From assembly GCF_001704295.1 (NCBI RefSeq), contig NZ_CP012334.1, positions 756,084-820,083 of the forward strand: DNA of 64,000 nt, read 5' to 3'. Position 1 is the stretch's first letter, and each line of letters starts with the position of its first letter. This document shows positions 17,189 to 24,641 of this stretch, piece by piece. A program made the translations under genes and the position numbers. Origin of the DNA: Bordetella sp. H567 (GTDB lineage Bacteria; Pseudomonadota; Gammaproteobacteria; Burkholderiales; Burkholderiaceae_B). The notes below the pieces were generated by a model, which worked only from the letters and a program-made list of their open reading frames with translations, had not been told where the DNA came from and ran no database searches.

Positions 17189-18190
17189 TTAGCCGTTGAC
17201 CACGCGGGGCCGATCGTCCGCGAAGTGCTTCGCATGCTGAGCCAGCGAGCGTACGTTGACCGTTTTCATCAACCAGCGATTGCGCAAGGCATCCGGGTCG
17301 GGCACCTGTCCCACGTCCTTGTTGTGCAGGCAATCGTTGTTGGCCGCGCCGACCAGGTCCCCGGGCAGGATCTGGACGCGTCTCTTGAGCTTGTGCAAGG
17401 CGGTGATCAGCGCTTCGACCGCGCGCGTGGCGCGGGGAGTGAGCCCGCGCGTCCGGTTCTCGAAAAAGCGGATATCCGTCGGCGTCGCGCCGCCCAGCAC
17501 GGGGTGCACCTCGGCTTCGCCCAGCTGCACCTTGCTGTTGTGCAAGGTCAGGTCGTCATAGGGCGTATGAAACTCTTGCCGGCGCAGGTCGGCGCAGACG
17601 TCCTCGCCCAGTTCGGCCAGCAGTTCCTTGTTGCGGACGTAGGAGGTATAGACCTGGTTTTGCGGCGAAGCGCGCAGGCCCAGGATGTTGACCCAGTCCG
17701 GCCGCACGAAATGATTGGCCAGGTCCTTGTGGAAATAGATGGGCTTCATCGCCTTCTGCGATTGGGTATCCGCCAGGCTTTTCTTGGGATGTATGTCCTG
17801 GAAGATGTCGCCGTCGTTCACGTTGGCGTAGCCGATGGGCTCCTGGCCCATCAGCCTGGCGTACAGCAGCAGGAAGGCTTCGGCGACGTAGGTGCGCTTG
17901 CGGGCGCGCTTGTCGCCGACCGGGTCGTCGAAATCCAGGTAGGGCAGTGCCTCGTCGATGGGGCAGTTGCGCAGGACGACATAGGGGTCTTCATAGCTGT
18001 CGGCGTCGCGGCGTGCAGCGCAGCAGTCCAGGAAAGCGTCGGGCACGTGGCCATCGCGGATCACGGCGTCGACATGCGCTTCGAACTGGCCATAGCGGGC
18101 ATAGGGATTCACATCGATCGCCGTCAGCGCGCGCTGCAGGCGGGCGGAATCCTGAGGGGTGAAACAAAAGTCCACGGTTAATTCCATCAT
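17189..18190 (-). CDS. Fe(II)/2-oxoglutarate oxygenase, amino-acid hydroxylase-like (TauD/clavaminate-synthase fold)
   Basis: 333 residues. IYFHKDLANHFVRPDWVNILGLR places the metal-binding H154-x-D156. NNDCLHNKDVG gives the distal His289, and RNRWLMKTVNV supplies R305, the usual 2-oxoglutarate-binding arginine. This order and spacing match the VioC/AsnO/lysine-hydroxylase group, which hydroxylates free or carrier-bound amino acids. The ATG-ATG at 18190/18187 follows GAGG. It is the first gene of the operon with the NRPS, exporter and amidase, so it probably hydroxylates the amino acid loaded by the NRPS. Assignment to a particular amino acid is inference. Confidence 0.78.
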   Translation of the reverse strand: MMELTVDFCFTPQDSARLQRALTAIDVNPYARYGQFEAHVDAVIRDGHVPDAFLDCCAARRDADSYEDPYVVLRNCPIDEALPYLDFDDPVGDKRARKRTYVAEAFLLLYARLMGQEPIGYANVNDGDIFQDIHPKKSLADTQSQKAMKPIYFHKDLANHFVRPDWVNILGLRASPQNQVYTSYVRNKELLAELGEDVCADLRRQEFHTPYDDLTLHNSKVQLGEAEVHPVLGGATPTDIRFFENRTRGLTPRATRAVEALITALHKLKRRVQILPGDLVGAANNDCLHNKDVGQVPDPDALRNRWLMKTVNVRSLAQHAKHFADDRPRVVNG

Positions 18191-18595
18191 GGGGAGACCT
18201 CGTGCGGCAGGAAGGCCGGATGGGTGCATCCGGTTTGGCCGCGGCAGAGTAGGAGAGCCGCCGCGCCTGAGTCGGTCCCGGAATGGAATATCGGACAGCA
18301 TTACTTCAGGCACTGTCGATCTCGGACTGATCGCGTGTCCCCTGACATCACCGTTATCAGAGGTATCCCTAGTTCTCGCGTCAGGCTACCGTCAGCTACG
18401 ATTTATTCAGTTAGAAGTCAGTTTACTGTGGGTTGTTTGAAAGATATGCGGCCAGGGCAGCGGCCCGCCGTCGCGCCAGCGCGCTTTGCCGCGGCGCAAT
18501 AAGAGCAGCTCCGGGCGGACCGCCGTCACGGTGCACCGCTCCCCCGGGACGCTTCAATGTCCCGGGACAAACAAATCAACGACAAGGGAGGCAGC
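18191..18595. promoter_or_regulatory. Divergent promoter region between the NRPS operon and tctA, with leader hairpin
   Basis: This 405-base stretch separates two divergent transcripts. Its centre (about 18380-18440) is clearly more AT-rich than the flanks and presumably holds both promoters; I cannot fix the -10/-35 elements. Just before tctA, CCCGGGAC (18543-18550) and GTCCCGGG (18559-18566) form a perfect 8-bp hairpin with an eight-base loop. There is no T-tract, so it is a leader structure rather than a terminator. No riboswitch fold is recognisable. Confidence 0.5.
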
Positions 18596-20101
18596 GTGGA
18601 GCTTCTACAGAATCTTGCACTTGGCTTTTCCGTGGCCGTCTCGCCGGAAAACCTTCTCTATGCGCTGCTCGGCTGCATCCTCGGCACTCTGGTGGGCGTG
18701 TTGCCCGGCCTGGGGCCCGTGCCGACGATCGCGATGCTGCTGCCCATCACCTATGTGCTGCCGCCCATCGCCGGCCTGATCATGCTGGCGGGGATTTACT
18801 ACGGGACGCAGTATGGCGGCTCCACCACGGCCATCCTGGTGAATCTCCCGGGCGAAACCTCGGCGGTGGTCACCACGCTGGACGGCCACCAGATGGCCCG
18901 CAACGGGCGCGGTGGGGCCGCGCTGGCCCTGGCCGCCATCGGCTCTTTCTTCGCCGGCACGGTGGCCACCACCATCATCGCGGCGTTTGCCCCGCCGTTG
19001 GCCGAAGTGGCGTTCAAGTTCGGCCCGGCCGAGTATTTCTCGCTGATGGCGTTGGGGCTGATCGGTGCCGTGGTGCTGGCGTCCGGATCCATCGTCAAGG
19101 CCATCGCCATGATCATCCTGGGCCTGCTGCTGGGCATGGTCGGCACGGACGTCAATTCTGGTGTCGCGCGCTACGACTTCGGCATTCCCGAACTGCAGGA
19201 CGGCATCGATTTCGCCATCGTGGCCATGGGCGTGTTCGGCTTCGCCGAAATCATGACCAACCTCGAATTGAAGGACAAGCGCGTCGAGATCTCCGACAAG
19301 GTGGGCTCGCTCTATCCCAGCCGGCGCGAATTCCGCGAGGCGGCGCCGGCCATCCTGCGAGGCACGGCGCTCGGGTCCTGCCTGGGCATCCTGCCCGGCG
19401 GCGGGGCGACACTGTCGGCATTCGCGTCCTACACGCTGGAGAAGAAGGTATCGCGCCAGCCGGAGCGCTTCGGCAAGGGGCATCCGGCCGGACTGGCCGG
19501 GCCGGAATCCGCCAACAACGCGGGCGCGCAGACGTCGTTCATTCCGCTGCTGACGCTGGGCATTCCGGGCAACGCGGTGATGGCGCTGATGGTGGGCGCC
19601 ATGACGATCCACAACATCCAGCCCGGGCCGCAGGTCATGTCCAGCCACCCGGACCTGTTCTGGGGCCTGATCGTGTCGATGTGGATCGGCAACCTGATGC
19701 TGGTGATATTGAACCTGCCGCTGGTGGGCCTGTGGATCAAGCTGCTCAAGGTGCCGTACCGGATCCTCTTTCCCGCCATTCTGGTGTTCTGCACCATAGG
19801 CGTCTATTCCTTGAACTACAACGCCTTCGATATCTTCGTCACGGCGGTATTCGGCGCCGTCGGATATCTCTGGGCCAAGCTCAAGTGCGAAGGTGCGCCG
19901 CTGCTGTTGGGCCTGGTCCTGGGCCCGATGATGGAAGAAAACTTCCGCCGCGCGCTGCTGCTGTCGCGCGGCGACTTCCTTACCTTCGTCCAGCGCCCGC
20001 TGTCGGCCAGCCTGCTTGGCGCCGCGCTGGCGCTGGTGGTCATCGTCGCGCTGCCCGCGATACGCAAAAAGCGCGAGGAAACCTTCGTCGAGGAAACCTA
20101 G
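18596..20101 (+). CDS. tctA: Tripartite tricarboxylate transporter permease, large subunit (TctA)
   Basis: About 501 residues and highly hydrophobic (about 10-12 helices). GTLVGVLPGLGPVPTIAMLLP (early), GIYYGTQYGGSTTAILVNLPGE and LGILPGGGATLSAFASYTLEKK are the conserved pore-region motifs of TctA. With a periplasmic TctC/Bug receptor and the small subunit TctB it imports carboxylates using the proton or sodium gradient. The start is taken as GTG 18596, five bases after AAGGGAGG; an ATG at 18557 lies in the leader hairpin and has no ribosome site. No tctB or receptor gene adjoins it, so it must pair with partners elsewhere, possibly the Bug proteins at 30284, 52904 or 53998. Confidence 0.88.
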   Translation: MELLQNLALGFSVAVSPENLLYALLGCILGTLVGVLPGLGPVPTIAMLLPITYVLPPIAGLIMLAGIYYGTQYGGSTTAILVNLPGETSAVVTTLDGHQMARNGRGGAALALAAIGSFFAGTVATTIIAAFAPPLAEVAFKFGPAEYFSLMALGLIGAVVLASGSIVKAIAMIILGLLLGMVGTDVNSGVARYDFGIPELQDGIDFAIVAMGVFGFAEIMTNLELKDKRVEISDKVGSLYPSRREFREAAPAILRGTALGSCLGILPGGGATLSAFASYTLEKKVSRQPERFGKGHPAGLAGPESANNAGAQTSFIPLLTLGIPGNAVMALMVGAMTIHNIQPGPQVMSSHPDLFWGLIVSMWIGNLMLVILNLPLVGLWIKLLKVPYRILFPAILVFCTIGVYSLNYNAFDIFVTAVFGAVGYLWAKLKCEGAPLLLGLVLGPMMEENFRRALLLSRGDFLTFVQRPLSASLLGAALALVVIVALPAIRKKREETFVEET

Positions 20102-20119
20102 GGCACGTTGACGCTGGAA
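20099..20119 (+). repeat. 3'-end repeat, copy 2 (at the tctA stop)
   Basis: Starting at the TAG stop of tctA, the sequence TAGGGCACGTTGACGCTGG differs at three of the first 19 positions from copy 1 at 6556. With copy 3 it forms an inverted pair (CCTAGGGC 20097-20104 and GCCCTAGG 20142-20149) between the two convergent genes, which may also act as a bidirectional termination structure. Confidence 0.5.
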
Positions 20120-20126
20120 AGAGTTC

Positions 20127-20147
20127 GGCCGGCGCCAACAGGCCCTA
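20127..20147 (-). repeat. 3'-end repeat, copy 3 (at the sensor-kinase stop)
   Basis: Read leftward from the TAG stop of the sensor kinase, TAGGGCCTGTTGGCGCCGG matches copy 1 at the first 11 bases and most of the remainder. It is head-to-head with copy 2 in the 43-base space between two convergent genes. Confidence 0.45.
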
Positions 20148-22607
20148 GGCCTCCGCCGCCGGGCCCGTCGTGCCTTGCAGCGCCAGCCGCTGCAGGCACT
20201 CCATATCGAAGGTCTCCACGCACTTGGCGACTTCGTCGTAGAAACCCGTGTAGCGCGGGTACAGCACGCGCGTCTCGACGACCCAGTTCTCGATTTCGGA
20301 CAGCTCGCCGTCGCGCGCGAGCCGGGACAGGACCAGCCGCGCCGCAAGGGGCGGCGCCTCCAGCTGGGGCGCGGCTGCCGCGTACGCCGGCGTGCGGCCC
20401 ATCGGGCGGGTGGCGACGACGGACGGCCCGATCAGTGTGATGGGGATGACCAACGAGAACCGGTTGCCGCGCTCCGGTGAGCTTTCCAGCTGGACGGTGC
20501 CGCCCATCCCGTTGGCGATGCGTTCGACGATGAACAGGCCCAGCCCCAGGCCCGATTCGCGGCGGTGTAGCTGCCTGAACGCGGCGAAAATCCCGGCCTG
20601 GTCTTCGGCCGCGATGTGAGCTCCGTTATTGAATACGCCAAGTTCAAGCTCGGCCTGCCGGTCGGCGTGGCGCCGTAATCGCGCTTCCAGACGTACCGTG
20701 CCTTCGGTGGTGAATTTCGCGGCGTTGCCCAGCAGGTTCAGCACCGCTTGCCGCAACCGCTTCCCGTCCAGCCAGACCCGGGCGGGCAGCGTCGGCGCGG
20801 GCAGGTATTCGAAGGTGTTCCGTTGATGTGCGCACAGTGCGATGCCGAAGTGCGCCAGCTCCTCCAGCAACGCCGGAAGATCGACTTCCTCAGGATGCAG
20901 TGTGAAGGGCTGCAGCTCTGATTTGCTGTAGGCGAGTACCTCGTCGATCAGGCCGAACTGATGGCCGATGCTGCGTTCGATCACGTCCAGGTAGGCATGC
21001 TGTGCCGGCGCGGCCGCTTGCCGCAACAGCCGGATATAGCCGCTGATGATGGCCAGCGGCGCGCGCAGGTCATGGCCGACATAGCTCAGGATCGTGGCTT
21101 GGCGGTCGGCATCCCGCGCGGGCAGGATGCGCGGCGCTACGGCCGGCGCAGCCGCCGTCGATCCATGCGTCGTCGCGGCGCGGGCAGCCTGGGGCGCCGT
21201 GTGGGCCGCGGCGCATGCGGGCCGGACGTCCGCCCCCGCGGGCCGTGCGCGATCCGCATCCGGCGCGCCGGCGGCGGGCGGCAGGGCGCGTGGGCGGCCG
21301 GTCGCCAGGGTGCGCCGTCGTCGCGATTGTCCCGGTTGACGCGCCGCCCACAGCGTCAGCACGCTCAGGTTGCCCATCGTCGCCAATACCGCCAGGACCG
21401 GCGAGCCGGAACGCAGGATGAATGAAACGGGGATCAGCGGCGTTTCCAGGCGTGGACCCGTCGTCCTGATGAGGCCATCGGCGGCGATGAAGCAGGCGGA
21501 CAAGCCCAGCAGCAGGGCGGTGGAGCTCGCTCCCCGTGGCAGCGGCGGGGACAGCGCGGTGCGCGCACGCCGCGCCAGCAGCATGGCCGATACCAGCATG
21601 TATGCCGCGAACGCGCAGCACAGCGCCTGGAACAGCCCGACGGCAACAGGCAGTGGCAACCGTGCGGGACCGCGAGGCAGCAGCATGGCCAGCAGCAGGC
21701 ATCCGGCCAGCATCGCGGCCACGGCGGGATACACCCGCGCACCGGGTATCGGGGCAGTGTCGCGGCGCGCCGCGCTGCGCACGAACATCGCGCATAGCAC
21801 CAGGTAGACGACGTCCAGCGTCAGTTCAAGCCGATAGCCCCAGGTGCCGTCCAGCGGCCATAACAGGCGTTGCAGGTATTCGCGGGCCGTGGCCTCACGC
21901 CACAGCGCCGCTGCGGCAATCACGGCTATCCATACGAATTGACCTCGCCGCGTGATGACGCCGGCCAGCAGCATGCACCAGACCAGTGCGCCGGCCACGC
22001 CGACCAGGACGCCGTCCGCACTGGTGGTCATCGTGACGGCCGCGCTGTACAGGCGCGAGGTGTACAGCACCGGGTTCAGTGCAGAGGGGCTATGGCTTTT
22101 GATTTTTACCCACACCGATACCGTTTCGCCGGGCGCCATCACGAAAGGGAGGATGGGAAAGCGGCCTAGATCCGCCTGCTGCAGGATAGGCACCAGCGTG
22201 CCGGCCCTGGCGTGCCGGATTTCATTCCCTTGCCGTAGGTAGAAATCGACATTCTCGAGATGTGGCGCGCCTGCCACCAGCACCAGGCGCCGCGCCGCGC
22301 CGGTGGTATTGGTCATCGCGATGCTCAGCCACCAGGCGGAATGCGGGTGCGTGTTCGTTCGCATTCTGCTTTCCGCCGGGTGAAAAAAATCCGGGTTCTC
22401 GTCTGCGAGTTTTCGTACTTGGTCGAAGTCGAGTGTGCCGGTACGGTCTTCGTAGACCATGGCGGAGGAACGGAGGGGAAGGGCGAATTCCTGGGCGCTG
22501 GGCAGGGGCAGCATGTCGGCGGCGCCCGCGTGGGTCGCCATCCCTATGCCGAGCAAGGAGGCGAGGGTCAGGATGCCGTTGACAAAGCGTGTTCTGAGTG
22601 CCCGCAT
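20145..22607 (-). CDS. 7TM-DISM sensor histidine kinase
   Basis: 820 residues: signal peptide (1-31), extracellular 7TMR-DISMED2-like beta domain (about 35-195, including WWLSIAMTNTTGAARRLVLVAGAPHLENVDFYL), seven-helix membrane block (about 200-420), a disordered linker, HisKA with phospho-acceptor H512 (SYVGHDLRAPL), and HATPase with N box NLLGNAAKF and G2 box GLGLGL (686-690). The G1 box, normally D-x-G-x-G, reads NNGAH (660-664), so the adenine-contacting Asp and second Gly are replaced. The last 70 residues after the kinase are unassigned. No response regulator adjoins it. The ATG at 22607 is preferred because it starts the signal peptide. It is divergent from the aldehyde oxidoreductase operon. 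Confidence 0.83.
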   Translation of the reverse strand: MRALRTRFVNGILTLASLLGIGMATHAGAADMLPLPSAQEFALPLRSSAMVYEDRTGTLDFDQVRKLADENPDFFHPAESRMRTNTHPHSAWWLSIAMTNTTGAARRLVLVAGAPHLENVDFYLRQGNEIRHARAGTLVPILQQADLGRFPILPFVMAPGETVSVWVKIKSHSPSALNPVLYTSRLYSAAVTMTTSADGVLVGVAGALVWCMLLAGVITRRGQFVWIAVIAAAALWREATAREYLQRLLWPLDGTWGYRLELTLDVVYLVLCAMFVRSAARRDTAPIPGARVYPAVAAMLAGCLLLAMLLPRGPARLPLPVAVGLFQALCCAFAAYMLVSAMLLARRARTALSPPLPRGASSTALLLGLSACFIAADGLIRTTGPRLETPLIPVSFILRSGSPVLAVLATMGNLSVLTLWAARQPGQSRRRRTLATGRPRALPPAAGAPDADRARPAGADVRPACAAAHTAPQAARAATTHGSTAAAPAVAPRILPARDADRQATILSYVGHDLRAPLAIISGYIRLLRQAAAPAQHAYLDVIERSIGHQFGLIDEVLAYSKSELQPFTLHPEEVDLPALLEELAHFGIALCAHQRNTFEYLPAPTLPARVWLDGKRLRQAVLNLLGNAAKFTTEGTVRLEARLRRHADRQAELELGVFNNGAHIAAEDQAGIFAAFRQLHRRESGLGLGLFIVERIANGMGGTVQLESSPERGNRFSLVIPITLIGPSVVATRPMGRTPAYAAAAPQLEAPPLAARLVLSRLARDGELSEIENWVVETRVLYPRYTGFYDEVAKCVETFDMECLQRLALQGTTGPAAEA

Positions 22608-22924
22608 CTTGTGGTGTAGGGATGCGCGTCGACGTGACGCTGTACGCAATGCACGTTGTTCGGACCCCAGGGGCTCGCCCAAAAGTAGGCCACCGTAAGG
22701 ACACCTTAGTGCTTAATACTGCAACAGATCCTCGCGATGCGCCAGGGTTTCCTCTGCAGCCGCCGCGTGCCGGCTGTGACTCCTTTCGTATAGAACCGCA
22801 AGAAACCGTGATGCCGCCGCTTGCTGCACCGCGTTCAGCCCGGCGAAGGGGCCGGGTATGTCACTTGCCAACACCGGAAGTTTGCGAACCGGCACGTGGT
22901 AAGCCGGCTTTCCCGGAGATGTCC
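22608..22924. promoter_or_regulatory. Divergent region between sensor kinase and aldehyde oxidoreductase operon
   Basis: 317 bases without a gene. TAAGG-ACA-CCTTA at 22696-22708 is a perfect dyad, followed by an AT-rich stretch (TTAGTGCTTAATACT) that could be a promoter. The GGAG at 22915-22918 is the ribosome site for the first oxidoreductase subunit. I see no RNA gene or terminator here. Confidence 0.4.
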
Positions 22925-23611
22925 ATGCCTTCTTCCCCCAGCAACCCCTTAATGCAACGGCCGCCGTCCGGCGGTGCCGATGACGGCTTGAACCGTCCGG
23001 CGCGACGCACTTTCCTGGCCGGCATCGGCGCGGCGGGTCTTTCCGCCGGCGCGGCGGCGCATCTGGTCGCCGAGGCGGCCCCGCAAGGCGCGTCCACCAC
23101 GACCGATGTCCCCCTGAACCATCACCCGGCCGCGAGTGCGCCGGAAGGAACTGTCCCCATGCGCTTGTCGGTGAACGGCCAAGATCATGAACTGAATCTG
23201 GATCCCCGCACGACCCTGCTCGACGCGCTGCGCGAGCATCTTCAGTTGACCGGCACGAAGAAAGGCTGCGACCACGGGCAGTGCGGGGCCTGCACGGTGC
23301 ATGTGAACGGCCGCCGGGTGAATTCCTGTTTGAGCTTCGCCGCCGCGCATGAAGGCGACACGATCACCACCGTCGAGGGCCTGGGCCAGCCCGGACGGCT
23401 CCATCCGATGCAGGCCGCGTTCGTGGCGCACGACAGCTATCAGTGTGGCTATTGCACGTCCGGCCAGATCATGTCCGCCGTGGCCATGATGCGCGAGCCG
23501 TGGGGGCCGGCGGATGCCGACGTGCGTGAAGCCATGAGCGGCAATATCTGCCGTTGCGGCGCCTACCCCAACATCGTCGCGGCCATCCAGGACGTACGGC
23601 GCAAGGCCTAG
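22925..23611 (+). CDS. paoA: Periplasmic aldehyde oxidoreductase, [2Fe-2S] subunit
   Basis: 228 residues, nearly the same length as E. coli PaoA. A Tat signal (RRTFLAGIGAAGL, about 27-39) is followed by two [2Fe-2S] domains: plant-type GCDHGQCGACTVHVNGRRVNSC and the helical C-terminal set QCGYCTSGQIM...ICRCGAYPNI. It passes electrons from the molybdenum site to FAD in the PaoABC heterotrimer, which oxidises aldehydes in the periplasm. The ATG at 22925 has GGAG with six-base spacing; an ATG six bases earlier is too close to it. It is the first gene of paoABC, nine bases before paoB. Confidence 0.92.
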   Translation: MPSSPSNPLMQRPPSGGADDGLNRPARRTFLAGIGAAGLSAGAAAHLVAEAAPQGASTTTDVPLNHHPAASAPEGTVPMRLSVNGQDHELNLDPRTTLLDALREHLQLTGTKKGCDHGQCGACTVHVNGRRVNSCLSFAAAHEGDTITTVEGLGQPGRLHPMQAAFVAHDSYQCGYCTSGQIMSAVAMMREPWGPADADVREAMSGNICRCGAYPNIVAAIQDVRRKA

Positions 23612-23620
23612 GAGAACACC

Positions 23621-24625
23621 ATGCAAATGTTCCAACTGACGCGCGCCGACGATATCCAGGACGCCGTGCGCGCCGGCGCCGCCGCGCGTACCGCGCAGCA
23701 GGGCGCGGACATCCGCTACCTGGCGGGCGGCACGACATTGATCGATCTGATGAAGCTGGACGTGGAGCGCCCGGTCCGTGTGGTCGACATCAGCCGCCTG
23801 GCCCTGGACCGCGTCGAAGCGCAGGCGGCCGGCGGCGTTCGCATCGGCGCCATGGTGCGCAATGCCGACCTGGCCAATGACGAAACGATCAAGCGCGACT
23901 ATGCGGTGCTGTCGCAGGCGCTGCTCGCCGGCGCGTCGGCGCAGCTGCGCAACATGGCCACCACGGGCGGCAATCTGCTACAGCGCACGCGCTGCGTGTA
24001 CTTTCGCGATACGGCGGCCGCGTGCAACAAGCGCGAGCCGGGCTCAGGCTGTTCGGCCATCGGCGGCTACAACCGCAATCTGGCCGTGCTCGGCACGAGC
24101 GACCACTGCATCGCCAGCAATCCGTCGGATATGAATGTGGCCATGATGGCGCTGGAGGCCACGGTGCACATCCAAGGCGTGCAAGGCACGCGGACGGTTC
24201 CGATCGGCGAGTTCTATACCTTGCCGGGCGACACGCCGGATCGTGAGCACGTCCTGCAGCCGGGGGATCTCATCACGCACGTGACCCTGCCGCCCCCGGT
24301 CCCCGGCAGCCGCTCGGTTTATCTCAAGCTGCGCGATCGCGCGTCGTATGAATTCGCGCTGGCATCGGCCGCGGTCGTCGTCGCGGTCGGCCAGGGCGTG
24401 ATTTCGCATGTGCGCGTGGCGCTGGGGGGTGTCGGGACGCGGCCGTGGCGATCGACCGAGGCGGAAGCTGCCCTGCAGGGGAAGGCGCCCGGCGAGCAGG
24501 CATTTCGGGCGGCCGCCGATGCGGCCTTGAAGGACGCGCGGCCGCAAAGCCAGAACGCGTTCAAGCTAGAGCTGGCACGGCGCTGCCTGGTCCATGCCCT
24601 GAAACAGGCCACGCAGGCCGCGTAA
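23621..24625 (+). CDS. paoB: Periplasmic aldehyde oxidoreductase, FAD subunit
   Basis: 334 residues of the CO-dehydrogenase flavoprotein type. YLAGGTTLIDLMKLDVERP and ATTGGNLLQRTRC contact FAD. CVYFRDTAAACNKREPGSGCSAIGG plus a fourth cysteine in SDHCIAS matches the extra [4Fe-4S]-binding insertion seen in E. coli PaoB and absent from ordinary xanthine-dehydrogenase FAD subunits. It lies between paoA and paoC with gaps of 9 and 16 bases and good ribosome sites, so the three are one operon. Confidence 0.92.
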   Translation: MQMFQLTRADDIQDAVRAGAAARTAQQGADIRYLAGGTTLIDLMKLDVERPVRVVDISRLALDRVEAQAAGGVRIGAMVRNADLANDETIKRDYAVLSQALLAGASAQLRNMATTGGNLLQRTRCVYFRDTAAACNKREPGSGCSAIGGYNRNLAVLGTSDHCIASNPSDMNVAMMALEATVHIQGVQGTRTVPIGEFYTLPGDTPDREHVLQPGDLITHVTLPPPVPGSRSVYLKLRDRASYEFALASAAVVVAVGQGVISHVRVALGGVGTRPWRSTEAEAALQGKAPGEQAFRAAADAALKDARPQSQNAFKLELARRCLVHALKQATQAA

Positions 24626-24641
24626 CACAGGAGTCCGACTC

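Noticed and set aside
18191-18595. Riboswitch upstream of tctA
   Set aside because: Only one simple hairpin is present; no conserved aptamer core recognisable.
18605-20347. 580-codon frame opposite tctA
   Set aside because: Antisense to a typical TctA; Arg/Gln/His-rich composition characteristic of shadows.
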